From Streptomyces cucumeris (GTDB taxonomy: Bacteria > Actinomycetota > Actinomycetes > Streptomycetales > Streptomycetaceae), in assembly GCF_024295805.1 (NCBI RefSeq), contig NZ_JANCLX010000038.1, forward strand, positions 1-64,000: a stretch of 64,000 nt of DNA, written 5' to 3'. Numbering within the stretch: the first letter of the stretch is position 1; each line of letters opens with the position of its first letter. Positions 41,307 to 49,885 of this stretch are shown here, in pieces. The position numbers and the translations under genes were made by a program. The notes beneath the pieces are model-generated. The model ran no database searches, was not told the origin of the DNA, and saw only the letters and a list, made by a program, of their open reading frames with translations.

Positions 41307-43172
41307 ATGCATGACGAAGAGCGCGATGCCGTTGACGCCGTCTTCCGCAAGGTCGAACTCCTCACCTCCATAGGTCAGGTCATCGGCAGTCTGGAACAGC
41401 TGGCCACCTCCGCCCAGTTCGCCGACAGCGGCCTCTTCAGCTGGCGCGTCGGCAAGCTCCGTATGTCCCAGGCGTGGCCCGGCGCGGGAGACCGCCTGGA
41501 CAAGGTCTTCGGCTATCCGAACGTCATGGGACTGGTGCACACCCGCGGCCTCGCCGGTCTCGGACTGCTGCTGCCGGACGCGAGCCGTACCCGGCGCGGT
41601 GTCCTCGCCGCCACGATGTGCGCGACGGCGTACGGGTTGCAGACGCGTACGCGGTACGGGTTCGACGGCTCCGACCACTTCGCCTTCGTGAACTACGCCT
41701 GTGCGGCCCTGGAGAAGGCGTTCCCGCACGACGAACGCGCCCGGGAGGCCGTCGTGGCCTTCCTCGCCGCGCAGGCGTGTCTCTCCTACGCCACGTCCGG
41801 GGCGGCCAAACTCATCTCGCCGGTGTGGCGGGACGGAAGCGCCATCCCCCGCATCTTCCGCACCAGCACCTACGGCGACAGCTCGTTCTACCGGATGGTC
41901 AGGGACCGGCCGTGGCTGGCCAAGGCGGTGGCCTGGTCCACGATCGCGGGCGAGCTGGCCTTCCCGCTGGCGCTGGTGGCCCCGAAGCCCGTCGCCCGGG
42001 GGATCCTGGCTGCCGGAGCGGCCTTCCACCTCGGCAACGCCCGCTTCATGGGGCTCAACCGGTTCGTGTGGTCGTTCGGCGCCACCTATCCGGCGGTCGC
42101 CCATGTGTCGCGCGCGCTGGGACCGGGCTCCAAGGTGGCGCCCCGGTCCCCGCGCCGTCCTGCCCCGCTGAAGTCCTCGGTGGCCGCGCCGACCCGACCA
42201 GGTGGGGTGCGCAACGCGGTACTCGCCGGCGCTGGGGCCGCGGTGCTCGCAGGCGCGACGGTCCACCGCGCCGCCGCGCGCCGACGCGTAAGGATGAGGG
42301 CATCGGCACCGGGTGAGATGGTCCGTGTGTACGGGCACGAGGTGCACGCGCTGGCGAACACGGACGGCGTCGGACCGACGGTCGTCTTCGAGAACGGCAT
42401 GGCCTGTCCGGCCACCGAATGGGGCTGGGTGCTGGGCAAACTGGGCCCCGGCACCAGTTACGTGGCGTATGACCGGCCCGGTATCGGCTGGAGCGCCGCG
42501 GCTCCGGTTCCGCGCGACGCGGACTGGAGCAGCGCGAGACTGGGGGCGCTGCTCTCCGCTCTCGGTGCGCGTCCGCCGTTCCTGCTCGTCGGCCACTCGG
42601 TCGGCGGGGTGCTGATCCGGTGTTTCGCGCGCCGCCACCCCGAACTCGTCGTGGGGCTCGTGTTCGTGGACTCCTCCCATCCGGATCAGCTCAGGCGGTC
42701 GACGGGGCAGCGGAAGACCTTGCCGTGGGTCCGGCAGCAGGTGACCACATCGTGGCTCCGGGCCCTGGCCGGAGTGCCGCGCCGGCCGCAGGAGTACCGG
42801 CCGTTCGGCTCCCTGCCGGACGACATGGCCGAGGCCACCGAGAGGTGCGTGGAGGCGCCGGGCACCTGGTGGGCGACCCGTCAGGAGATGCACCACTGGC
42901 AGCACTCGTGGTCACCCGACGCGGCACGGCTGTCGGCGGTCTCCCGGCCCGTGGCGGTGCTCACCGCGGAGGAGACCGTGCGGGCCGACCCGGCACACGA
43001 GGGCCTCCAGCGCGAGCTGGCGGGCCTGTCCACGGTTTCGCGGCATGACGTCGTGCCGGACGCGGGACACAACTCCCTGGTGATGGCGCCGGAGCACGCA
43101 CCGGCGGTCGTCGAGAGCATCGAGTGGGTCCGCGCCCACGCCACCGGGCTCGCCCACGGCCGCCCAGGCTGA
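41307..43172 (+). CDS. HTTM-like membrane protein fused to alpha/beta hydrolase
   Basis: 621 residues in two parts. Residues ~20-280 form a multi-helix membrane domain like HTTM / vitamin-K-dependent gamma-carboxylase-related proteins: ACLSYATSGAAKLISPVWRD, GELAFPLALVAPKPVARGIL, and GAAFHLGNARFMGLNRFVWS. After a Pro/Arg linker and one more helix (~300-320), residues ~340-615 are an alpha/beta hydrolase with nucleophile elbow LLVGHSVGGVLIRC, an FVDSSHPDQ strand and DAGHNSL for the catalytic His. ATG 41307 has GGAG 6 bases upstream. It is followed 53 bases later by a DUF5819-like gene. The fusion suggests a membrane enzyme that modifies and cleaves one substrate; the preceding 85-residue peptide is a candidate. 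Confidence 0.72.
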   Translation: MHDEERDAVDAVFRKVELLTSIGQVIGSLEQLATSAQFADSGLFSWRVGKLRMSQAWPGAGDRLDKVFGYPNVMGLVHTRGLAGLGLLLPDASRTRRGVLAATMCATAYGLQTRTRYGFDGSDHFAFVNYACAALEKAFPHDERAREAVVAFLAAQACLSYATSGAAKLISPVWRDGSAIPRIFRTSTYGDSSFYRMVRDRPWLAKAVAWSTIAGELAFPLALVAPKPVARGILAAGAAFHLGNARFMGLNRFVWSFGATYPAVAHVSRALGPGSKVAPRSPRRPAPLKSSVAAPTRPGGVRNAVLAGAGAAVLAGATVHRAAARRRVRMRASAPGEMVRVYGHEVHALANTDGVGPTVVFENGMACPATEWGWVLGKLGPGTSYVAYDRPGIGWSAAAPVPRDADWSSARLGALLSALGARPPFLLVGHSVGGVLIRCFARRHPELVVGLVFVDSSHPDQLRRSTGQRKTLPWVRQQVTTSWLRALAGVPRRPQEYRPFGSLPDDMAEATERCVEAPGTWWATRQEMHHWQHSWSPDAARLSAVSRPVAVLTAEETVRADPAHEGLQRELAGLSTVSRHDVVPDAGHNSLVMAPEHAPAVVESIEWVRAHATGLAHGRPG

Positions 43173-43225
43173 GACACACCACGGTCTTTCGACACGCACA
43201 CCGACACCGAACGAGGAGAACCACC

Positions 43226-43786
43226 ATGGCCCTCCGTACACCGCTCCCCCGGTACGGCCTGTACGGGCTGCTGCTCTCCTGGTTCGGGCTCACCGTCGCC
43301 CAGCAGTTCAAGAAGCGGCCCCGCCTCCTGGACACCGTCGACCCCGCCAACGTGACCCTGCCGATCTCGACGTTCTTCGCACCGAACCCCGGCAGCAACG
43401 ACACCCACCTGCTGATCCGGAACCGGCTCGCCGACGGCGGGGTGAGCGTATGGACGGAGCAGGCGATGACACAGGTCAGGTCGGTGCGGCAGATGGTCTG
43501 GCACTCGGGGCGGCGGGGCGAGAAGGCCCTGCTCGACATCGTCACCGACCTGACGGCGGTGCTGCGTGAGGAGCGGCGGGTGGAGTACGTCCAGATGACC
43601 GTCCCGTACCTCAGCCTCCTCAACTTCGTGACGCACCAAGGGGAACACGTGCCGGACGCCGTGCAGGTGCAATTCCTGCTGGTCTCCTCGGCGGGATGCG
43701 ATGAGGGCGAGGAGCCCACGACCCTCCTGGCCTCCGCGTTCCACGACATCGAGCCCTCGGACATCGCCGGATCATCCGCGCGCTGA
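43226..43786 (+). CDS. Membrane-anchored protein, DUF5819-like
   Basis: 186 residues with an N-terminal hydrophobic anchor (LYGLLLSWFGLTVAQQF). An extracytoplasmic domain follows, with STFFAPNPGSNDTHLLIRNR and a VSVWTEQAMTQVRSVRQMVW helix. The xFFAPNPGxxDxHLLxR motif is like that of DUF5819 proteins, which in actinobacteria tend to sit beside HTTM-family genes (from memory). Ribosome site GAGGAG before ATG 43226. It lies 53 bases after the HTTM-hydrolase gene, so the two are one operon and the proteins probably meet in the membrane. Confidence 0.68.
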   Translation: MALRTPLPRYGLYGLLLSWFGLTVAQQFKKRPRLLDTVDPANVTLPISTFFAPNPGSNDTHLLIRNRLADGGVSVWTEQAMTQVRSVRQMVWHSGRRGEKALLDIVTDLTAVLREERRVEYVQMTVPYLSLLNFVTHQGEHVPDAVQVQFLLVSSAGCDEGEEPTTLLASAFHDIEPSDIAGSSAR

Positions 43787-43885
43787 CGCCGGACCTCGCG
43801 CGCGGCACGTCCTGGACCAGGGGTGTACGAGCCCGCGCACGCGGGCATTCCTCCTGTCTGTCGGCTGCCGGAGCCAGGGGGCACA

Positions 43886-44614
43886 GTGGACACGAGCACG
43901 GCCAAGGGCCCAGGCAGACGCATCGGTCGCGCGGTGTTCCACCTCGTCATGACGGTGTTGGTGGTCATGCTCGCCGTACGCACCTACCAGGAGACGGCCA
44001 TCGCCCACGCCCGGTCGACCGGGTCCCTGCGGACGGCGTGGGCCACCGTGGTGGAGACGACCTCCCACACGACGTCCGGAGAGACCGGCGGCGGTCAGGA
44101 CGGCGGCGGGAAGCCGTTCATCTCCCAGTCGTACTCGGTCGAACTGCGCGTGGACGGGGAGCGGAAGACCGTCGACGAGGTCGGGCCCGACGCCGTGCAC
44201 GGCCTCACGCAGGGCCGGACGGTCGGCGTGGGTCTGTGGCACGGACGGGTCGTGGAGATCGCGGGGCACCATGTGTGGCCCGGCTGGCATGTCACACCCG
44301 TGGACGGCACCCTGTTCGTGCTGTATCCGCTGATCATGGGCTATCTGATCGCCCTGGCCATGTCCGCTCGGGCGTACGTGGCGCGCCGGACCTCCGGTGT
44401 CCGGCTGACACGGGACGACCGGTTCGCAGCGTTGTGGCCCGGCCTCGCCATCGGAACGGCGGCGATATTCGCGCTCCTGATCTGCGGTGCGCTGGGGAAG
44501 GGGCCCGTGTACTGGCCGGTCATCCCCGCGGGCGCCGGAGTGACCGTCGCACTTCTGAGGTCGCAAGGGATGATCCGGCGACGCGCCCGCCGCTCCTCCG
44601 AGGACGTGGCGTGA
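43886..44614 (+). CDS. Hypothetical membrane protein with external beta domain
   Basis: 242 residues. A basic N terminus precedes a helix (VFHLVMTVLVVMLAVRTYQE). An external beta-rich region of ~90 residues contains SQSYSVELRVDGERKTVDEV and a Gly-rich loop. Three helices follow: TLFVLYPLIMGYLIALAMSA, LAIGTAAIFALLICGALGKG and a third near the C terminus. A basic tail ends it. The layout resembles DUF3592-type proteins but I am not sure. GTG 43886 follows AGGGGG. It begins 100 bases after the DUF5819-like gene in the same direction and may extend that operon. Confidence 0.6.
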   Translation: MDTSTAKGPGRRIGRAVFHLVMTVLVVMLAVRTYQETAIAHARSTGSLRTAWATVVETTSHTTSGETGGGQDGGGKPFISQSYSVELRVDGERKTVDEVGPDAVHGLTQGRTVGVGLWHGRVVEIAGHHVWPGWHVTPVDGTLFVLYPLIMGYLIALAMSARAYVARRTSGVRLTRDDRFAALWPGLAIGTAAIFALLICGALGKGPVYWPVIPAGAGVTVALLRSQGMIRRRARRSSEDVA

Positions 44615-44791
44615 TCCGCTCGGCGGACCACGTCGACGGATCCCCCGGAAGAGCCAGACGGCATCCCCGTCAGGAGGGAGCCACACTTCACTCCCGGCAG
44701 TGATGTACCGGACCTCTCCCACTGCGAGCGTGTCTCACGACCGTTACGCGCTCCACGAGCGCGGCCGATCCACCCCTACGGAGAGACAGTC

Positions 44792-45538
44792 GTGAAGTCG
44801 AGGTTCGTATCGAGTCCCGGAACCCACCGGCGGTGGGTGGCCAGAATCGGCGCCGCCGCCTGGGTCCTGAACGCGGCACAGTTCCTGGTCGTGCAGCTGA
44901 TCGCGGGGTCCCGGTGGCACACCCCCTACAGCTGGAGGAACAACAACATCAGCGATCTGGGCAACGTCCGGTGCCAGATGTGGGACGAGTCCCGCCCCCG
45001 CTACGTCTGCTCCCCGCTGCACACCCTCATGAACACCTCGTTCGCCGCCCAGGGTGTACTGCTGCTGATCGGCATGGTGCTGACCGGATTCATCTGGGGC
45101 CGGGGAGCGATGGCGTGGACCACCCGGATCCTGTTCGCCATCGGTGCGGCGGGCTGGGTCCTGGTCGGGATGGTCCCGGCCGACGTCAACGAGGATCTGC
45201 ACGTCCTGGGCGCGCTCCTCATCATGGGACTGGGCAACATCGGGCTGCTGTGCGCCGGATGTGTCCGCAAGGACGCACCGCTCGCGCGGGTCAGGGTCGT
45301 GAGCCTCACTCTCGCCGCCACGGCGTTCCTCGCGACCTGGATGTTCTTCGCGCGCCACGACCCCGGTACCGGTCTCGGTGGCATGGAGCGGATCGCGGCC
45401 GGGATGACACAGCTCTGGACACTCGCCGTCGTCCTCGTCGCCCTCCGCGCCACGGGAAAAACCTCTTCCCGGCAGGGGCGGTCCGATCATCAGCCGGACG
45501 TTGCCCCGCTCAGAGGCAGGGCCGCCACCAAGGGGTGA
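44792..45538 (+). CDS. DUF998-family membrane protein
   Basis: A 248-residue, six-helix protein. The first helix AAWVLNAAQFLVVQLIAG is followed by the loop WRNNNISDLGNVRCQMWDES, whose NxISDLG and paired-cysteine pattern is typical of DUF998. HTLMNTSFAAQGVLLLIGMV and the loop VPADVNEDLHVLGALLIMGL follow, the latter also characteristic. Function unknown. GTG 44792 has GAGAGA upstream. It is a single gene 177 bases after the previous membrane gene. Confidence 0.82.
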   Translation: MKSRFVSSPGTHRRWVARIGAAAWVLNAAQFLVVQLIAGSRWHTPYSWRNNNISDLGNVRCQMWDESRPRYVCSPLHTLMNTSFAAQGVLLLIGMVLTGFIWGRGAMAWTTRILFAIGAAGWVLVGMVPADVNEDLHVLGALLIMGLGNIGLLCAGCVRKDAPLARVRVVSLTLAATAFLATWMFFARHDPGTGLGGMERIAAGMTQLWTLAVVLVALRATGKTSSRQGRSDHQPDVAPLRGRAATKG

Positions 45539-45633
45539 TGTGCGTATGGTTCGACGCGCCTGACCCCGCGTTCGCCCGGGTCGGCGGCGAGACTCACCGC
45601 CATGGATCTCTTCATCGGTGAGGTGAGCGCGCC

Positions 45634-47136
45634 ATGACGGCGGTCAGCAGACGGCGGGTACTCCGGGGAGGTGCGGCCGTCGGCGCGACAGCCGCCGGAT
45701 CGGCCTTCACCGGATTCGGCGGGCTCGTCCACGCCGCGCCACGCGGCACACTTCCGGACATCGCGTGGGACGAACTCGCGCGCGGCCTCAACGGCACACT
45801 GATCCGGCCCGAGGACGACGGCTACGGCGAGTGGGGCCATCCGCAGAATCTCCGGTACGACGCCAGGCGCCCCGCCGGGGTCGTCGTCTGCCACACCGCC
45901 CGTGATGTGCGGACCGCGGTCCTGTGGGCGCAGCGGACCGGTATCCATCTGGTGGCCCGGTCCGGCGGGCACAGCTACGGCGGATACTCCGCCACCAGGG
46001 GACTGTTGGTGGATCTGGGGCAGTTGAACGACGTGCGGCCGGACCGTGAGGCGGGCACGGTCACCGTGGGGGCGGGTGCGCGGAACAGCGGCATCTACAC
46101 CGCGCTCCAGCCGCACAACCTGGCCTTCTCCGCAGGCCGTTGCCCCACGGTCGGCGTCAGCGGGCTGACCCTGGGCGGCGGATTCGGCTTCAGTTCACGG
46201 CAGCTGGGCCTGACCACCGACGCCCTGGCGTGCACCAGGGTGGTGACGGCCGCGGGCAACTCCCTGGTGTGCGACGAGAGGCGGCACCCGGACGTGTTCT
46301 GGGCCTGCCGGGGCGGTGGCGGAGGCAACTTCGGCATCAACACCGAGTTCACCTTCCGCACCACGCCCGTGAACACGGTGGCGGTCTACCAGCTCGACTG
46401 GGACTGGCGGGACACACCCGCCGCGTTCGCGGCCGTCCAGGCCCTGGCGCTGGGGGCGCCGAACGCGTTCTCCTGCCGCATCGGCGGGGGCAGCGCCGGC
46501 CAGAGCCGCCCGGAGATCGAGGCCGGGCGGAAGGTGTCGGCCCTCGGACAGTTCTTCGGAACCGCGAACGATCTGCGGGACCTGCTCGCACCCGTCCTGC
46601 GGACCGCGCGGCCGAAGCGGGTGCTGATCGAGAACCGGACGTTCTGGCAGGCCAAGGACTTCTTCTACCACAGTGTCCCCAGCGGCCGGTATGCCGTGAC
46701 CTCCCGCTACCTGGACCGCCCGCTGCCCGAGCGCGGGGTCGAGACGTTCATGGAGGCCGTCGACGACTGGCCCGGCAGCTCCAACCCCGACGGCGCGGGC
46801 CTCGCCGTGTTCGCGTGGGGCGGTGCGATCGGCGACGTCGCACCCCGGGAGACCGCGTTCATCCACCGCACCGCCGGCTTCCTGCTGGCCTCCGAGACGA
46901 CCTGGGCCGAACAGGACGACGCCGCCCTCGTCGCGGCGAACCTCCGCTGGCTGCGGGGGCTCAGCCGTGATCTGGACGCGTACGGCAACGGCGAGGCGTA
47001 CCAGAACTTCATCGATCCCGGTCTGCGCGACTGGCGAAGGGCGTACTACGGCGCCAACTACCCACGGCTCGCCGAGGTGAAGCGGCGGTACGACCCGGGC
47101 GACTTCTTCCACTTCGCCCAGGGTGTCACCAGCTGA
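45634..47136 (+). CDS. Secreted FAD-linked oxidase (BBE type), bicovalent flavin
   Basis: A 500-residue exported oxidase. A twin-arginine signal (SRRRVLRGGAAVGATAAGSA) means it is exported folded with its flavin. The FAD domain has RSGGHSYGGYS, whose His binds the flavin, and GRCPTVGVSGLTLGGGFG, whose Cys provides the second covalent bond. The berberine-bridge C terminus ends AYYGANYPRLAEVKRRYDPG DFFHF. Family members oxidise sugars, alkaloids or tailor antibiotics. It has no biosynthetic neighbours, so a secreted carbohydrate or detoxifying oxidase is likely. It is convergent with a DinB gene. Confidence 0.9.
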   Translation: MTAVSRRRVLRGGAAVGATAAGSAFTGFGGLVHAAPRGTLPDIAWDELARGLNGTLIRPEDDGYGEWGHPQNLRYDARRPAGVVVCHTARDVRTAVLWAQRTGIHLVARSGGHSYGGYSATRGLLVDLGQLNDVRPDREAGTVTVGAGARNSGIYTALQPHNLAFSAGRCPTVGVSGLTLGGGFGFSSRQLGLTTDALACTRVVTAAGNSLVCDERRHPDVFWACRGGGGGNFGINTEFTFRTTPVNTVAVYQLDWDWRDTPAAFAAVQALALGAPNAFSCRIGGGSAGQSRPEIEAGRKVSALGQFFGTANDLRDLLAPVLRTARPKRVLIENRTFWQAKDFFYHSVPSGRYAVTSRYLDRPLPERGVETFMEAVDDWPGSSNPDGAGLAVFAWGGAIGDVAPRETAFIHRTAGFLLASETTWAEQDDAALVAANLRWLRGLSRDLDAYGNGEAYQNFIDPGLRDWRRAYYGANYPRLAEVKRRYDPGDFFHFAQGVTS

Positions 47137-47224
47137 GAGCCGAGCCCGCGCCGGACCGCCCGCCGTGACACGGACCCGGCGGGTGGTGGCCACCGGCTGA
47201 CCTCAGTGGCCACCACCCCTCCGG

Positions 47225-47818
47225 TCAGCCGCGGCCGGCGTCCCGGGCCACCTGCTCCAGTCGGCTCCGGTGGCTCGCCCACCACGTCCGGTCACCCGGT
47301 GGCATACCGTCGTTGTCCTTCCACATCCCGACCGTTCCGTCGATGAGTTCCCGGACGATGTCGGCGTGGCCCGCATGCCGATGAGTGTCGGAGAGGACAC
47401 GGACCAGGATGTGATGCAAGGTCACTTCCCGCCGCTCCCGCGGCCACCACGGGACCTGACCGGCCGCGTCCAGCGCGAGTGCCTCGATGGTGCGGTTCGA
47501 GTGCTCCCACGCCTGGTGATAGAGCCCCACGATCTGCTCACGCGACTCCTCCGCGGTCGCCCACATGTCCGCGTTGGGTTCGGCGTCCTCCGTGTACCAC
47601 CACGGTGGGGGCTCCTCGGTGAAGTACGGCCGTGCGAACGTGTCGCCGAAGTAGGCCAGCTCCACCCCGGCCGCGTGTTTGACCAGCCCCAGCAGATTGG
47701 TCCCGGTCGGCGTCAGGGGCCGGCGGACGTCGTACTCGGAGAGCCCGTCGAGCTTCCACACCAGCGCTTCACGGGCGGACTGCAGATAGCGGAGGAGCTC
47801 CGCTTTCGGATCGCTCAT
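47225..47818 (-). CDS. DinB-superfamily protein (DUF664)
   Basis: A 197-residue four-helix protein. It opens DPKAELLRYLQSAREALVWK, LTPTGTNLLGLVKHAAGVEL carries the first metal His, and SDTHRHAGHADIVRELIDGT carries the His pair of the DinB metal site. The family includes mycothiol- or bacillithiol-dependent transferases; Streptomyces uses mycothiol, so such a role is plausible but unproven. ATG 47818 (MSDPKAE) or 47827. It shares the C-terminal HAGHADI(V/L)RELIDGT block with a second DinB gene at 52.8 kb. Divergent from the DUF6204-like gene. Confidence 0.87.
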   Translation of the reverse strand: MSDPKAELLRYLQSAREALVWKLDGLSEYDVRRPLTPTGTNLLGLVKHAAGVELAYFGDTFARPYFTEEPPPWWYTEDAEPNADMWATAEESREQIVGLYHQAWEHSNRTIEALALDAAGQVPWWPRERREVTLHHILVRVLSDTHRHAGHADIVRELIDGTVGMWKDNDGMPPGDRTWWASHRSRLEQVARDAGRG

Positions 47819-47888
47819 ACCCGGCATTCTGCAGCGGTGGACCGACAACGGAGACCGGCCGAGCACGGCGCACCCGTAGTGTGGAGGG

Positions 47889-48248
47889 ATGAGTACTCGT
47901 ACTTTCCGTATCACCGTCCGCGGTGTCTTCGACGGACTCAGCACCGATCAGCGGGCCGAGCTCGTGGCCCGCGCCGCGCAGCACGATCCCCTTCGCGCGG
48001 CCTTCACCCCTGAGGGACACCTCAGCTACGAGCTGGCCGCACGTGCCGCCTTCACCTTCCGTTTCCAGGACTCCGGGGAGGAAGAGGAGGACATCCTGGA
48101 GGCCACCGAACGCGCCGAGGAGGCGGCGAAAACCTGGCTGACCGAACGTGGCTACGGCTACAAGAACCTCAGGAGCAAGGCCGAGGACCTCTCTCAGGCA
48201 CCGCTGGGCAAGCGGCAGCGACGCGCCGCGGCACAGAAGCACATCTGA
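47889..48248 (+). CDS. DUF6204-like protein
   Basis: A 119-residue soluble protein: TFRITVRGVFDGLSTDQRAE, LSYELAARAAFTFRFQDSGE followed by an acidic stretch, and a helical KTWLTERGYGYKNLRSKAED ending in a Lys/Arg tail. I recall this as the DUF6204 family, common in Streptomyces and uncharacterised. ATG 47889 follows a GGAGGG site 5 bases upstream. It is a single gene. Confidence 0.72.
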   Translation: MSTRTFRITVRGVFDGLSTDQRAELVARAAQHDPLRAAFTPEGHLSYELAARAAFTFRFQDSGEEEEDILEATERAEEAAKTWLTERGYGYKNLRSKAEDLSQAPLGKRQRRAAAQKHI

Positions 48249-48337
48249 TCCCCCGGGCGGCCCTCGCTCCGCCCTGTCGGCAAGAGTCCGACCGCGCCGG
48301 CCACCTCGGCCGGGCACTCGCCCCTCTCCACAGGAAT

Positions 48338-48380
48338 CCTTGACTGCTCGAGCTTTCGCCATATGCTTGAGCAGTCAAGG
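48338..48380. promoter_or_regulatory. Promoter inside a MarR operator palindrome
   Basis: CCTTGACTGCTC (48338-48349) is the exact reverse complement of GAGCAGTCAAGG (48369-48380), and the arms extend inward with one mismatch. The -35 box TTGACT (48340-48345) lies in the left arm and the -10 TATGCT (48362-48367) 16 bases later. The right arm runs into the AAGGAGG ribosome site of the marR gene. Binding of the MarR dimer would block promoter and translation start together. Confidence 0.8.
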
Positions 48381-48388
48381 AGGTGGCA

Positions 48389-48847
48389 ATGAATGAGGCA
48401 CTGGACGTGTCGCTACGTCTCGTGCGGGCCCAGACGGCCCTCGTGAAGCGGTTCGACTCCGGTCTGTCGGGACTGCACGGTGTGAGCCTGGCCGATTTCA
48501 CCATGCTGCTGCGCCTGGCACAGGCGCCCGGCGGCCGGATGCGCCGGGTGGACCTGGCCGAGGCGCTGGGGCTGACCGCCTCCGGCGTGACCCGGGGGCT
48601 GGCGCCACTGGAACGGATCGGACTGGTCACACGGGAAACGAACGCCCGCGATGCGCGGGTGGCCTACGCGGCACTGACCGACACCGGCCGGGAACGCCTG
48701 GCGGACATGCGCACCACGGCCGAGCAGATCGCCGCCGAGGTCTTCTCCGCCGCGGTGTGGAGCAAGGAGGACCTGGGAGGGCTCTCCCTTCTCCTCACCC
48801 GCCTCGGCGGTGCCGGACTCACCGACCGGACGCCCCCGGCCATGTGA
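48389..48847 (+). CDS. MarR-family regulator, autoregulated
   Basis: A 152-residue winged-helix protein: VSLRLVRAQTALVKRFDSGL, ADFTMLLRLAQAPGGRMRRV, recognition region DLAEALGLTASGVTRGLAPL, and wing TNARDARVAYAALTDTGRER. ATG 48389 has a near-perfect AAGGAGGTG. The promoter and ribosome site are embedded in a 43-base inverted repeat, so it should repress itself tightly. No partner gene is adjacent in operon or divergent orientation with the same operator, so other targets lie elsewhere or were lost. Confidence 0.88.
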   Translation: MNEALDVSLRLVRAQTALVKRFDSGLSGLHGVSLADFTMLLRLAQAPGGRMRRVDLAEALGLTASGVTRGLAPLERIGLVTRETNARDARVAYAALTDTGRERLADMRTTAEQIAAEVFSAAVWSKEDLGGLSLLLTRLGGAGLTDRTPPAM

Positions 48848-48915
48848 CCTGACGGGTCCCCAGGGTGCCAGTGGACCGGCAAGCACCTTCTCACCAACCC
48901 GTCGTGGACTGCGCA

Positions 48916-49392
48916 TCAGGCTCCGCACCCACAGCCGGAGGCAGCCGCCGCCTCCTCCGCCCCGGGCCGGTCCGTGCAGCAGGTGTCGGCGGCGCCGGGG
49001 ACCGCGACGCCCTTGCCCAGGTTGTCCGCGTCAGCTTTCACCACGTAAACCTCCCAGGGCTCCTTACCGGGGCCGTGAACCCACACCTTGTCCTGGAGCG
49101 CGTAGCAGCACGAGGTGTCGTTCTCCTCGAAGGTGGCGAGTCCGGCGCCCTTGAGGCGGTCGGCGGCGGCGTTGACCTGGTCGGTGGAGGCGACCTCCAC
49201 GCCGAGGTGATCGAGCCGGGTGTCCTGGCCTGCCTCGCCTTCGATCAACACCAGCTTCAGCGGCGGCTCGGTGATCGCGAAGTTGGCGTATCCGGGGCGA
49301 CGCTTGGCGGGCTCGGCACCGAAGAGCTTGGAGTAGAACGCCACCGAGGCATCAAGGTCAGGGACGTTCAGAGCAAGCTGTACACGGGACAT
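48916..49392 (-). CDS. arsI: ArsI/CadI-type VOC metalloenzyme, C-As lyase
   Basis: A 158-residue VOC protein with SRVQLALNVPDLDASVAFYS and KLFGAEPAKRRPGYANFAIT. DTRLDHLGVEVASTDQVNAA carries the metal-binding His. NDTSCCYALQDKVWVHGPGK has the vicinal cysteine pair that binds trivalent organoarsenicals, then the EPWEVY glutamate. ArsI cleaves the carbon-arsenic bond of methylarsenite and related compounds with Fe(II) and oxygen. The C-terminal tail is Cys- and Ala-rich (DTCCTDRPGAEEAAAASGCG). It is divergent from arsR-acr3-arsC with an ArsR-like operator between. Confidence 0.9.
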   Translation of the reverse strand: MSRVQLALNVPDLDASVAFYSKLFGAEPAKRRPGYANFAITEPPLKLVLIEGEAGQDTRLDHLGVEVASTDQVNAAADRLKGAGLATFEENDTSCCYALQDKVWVHGPGKEPWEVYVVKADADNLGKGVAVPGAADTCCTDRPGAEEAAAASGCGCGA

Positions 49393-49412
49393 GGCGGTCT
49401 CCCATCGGGTTG

Positions 49413-49433
49413 CATCGATGACCTGTATCGATG
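49413..49433. promoter_or_regulatory. ArsR operator candidate
   Basis: CATCGAT (49413-49419) and ATCGATG (49427-49433) form a 7-bp inverted repeat with a 7-base gap in the 91-base space between arsI and arsR. This position would let one ArsR dimer control both divergent units. Confidence 0.65.
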
Positions 49434-49483
49434 TCCTTCAATTCAAGGTTGCATCTTGGATCGAAGAACGTCAACATAGAAGA

Positions 49484-49885
49484 ATGTCGAAACAAGACCT
49501 TGTGGTGCTCGGGCAGGACGGCGCCGAGGGCTGCTGCCCCGGGCTACTGACCGCTCCGCTGGACGAAGCGCAGTCCGTCGAGCTGGCGAAGGTGTTCAAG
49601 GCGCTGGGCGACCCGATCCGGCTCCGGCTGCTGTCGATGATCGCTTCCCGGGCCGGAGGCGAGGTGTGCGTGTGTGATCTGACCCCCGCCTTCGAGCTCT
49701 CGCAGCCCACGATCTCCCACCACCTGAAACTGCTGCGGCAAGCCGGACTGATCGACTGTGAACGCCGCGGCACGTGGGTCTACTACTGGCTGCTGCCGGA
49801 GATGACCGACCGGCTCGCGGGGATCCTCACCCGCCCTGCGGGTGAGCCACGGCCCGACCGCACCACAACGACGGACGTCTCGTGA
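49484..49885 (+). CDS. arsR: ArsR/SmtB arsenite-responsive repressor
   Basis: A 133-residue winged-helix repressor. The core is ELAKVFKALGDPIRLRLLSM, EVCVCDLTPAFELSQPTISH and HLKLLRQAGLIDCERRGTWV. The ELCVCDL-type cysteine pair in helix alpha3 and a CCPG near the N terminus are candidate arsenite ligands. ATG 49484 begins MSKQDLVV. Its stop overlaps the start of acr3 (GTGA). It should be released from the operator by As(III), inducing arsI and acr3-arsC. Confidence 0.92.
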   Translation: MSKQDLVVLGQDGAEGCCPGLLTAPLDEAQSVELAKVFKALGDPIRLRLLSMIASRAGGEVCVCDLTPAFELSQPTISHHLKLLRQAGLIDCERRGTWVYYWLLPEMTDRLAGILTRPAGEPRPDRTTTTDVS

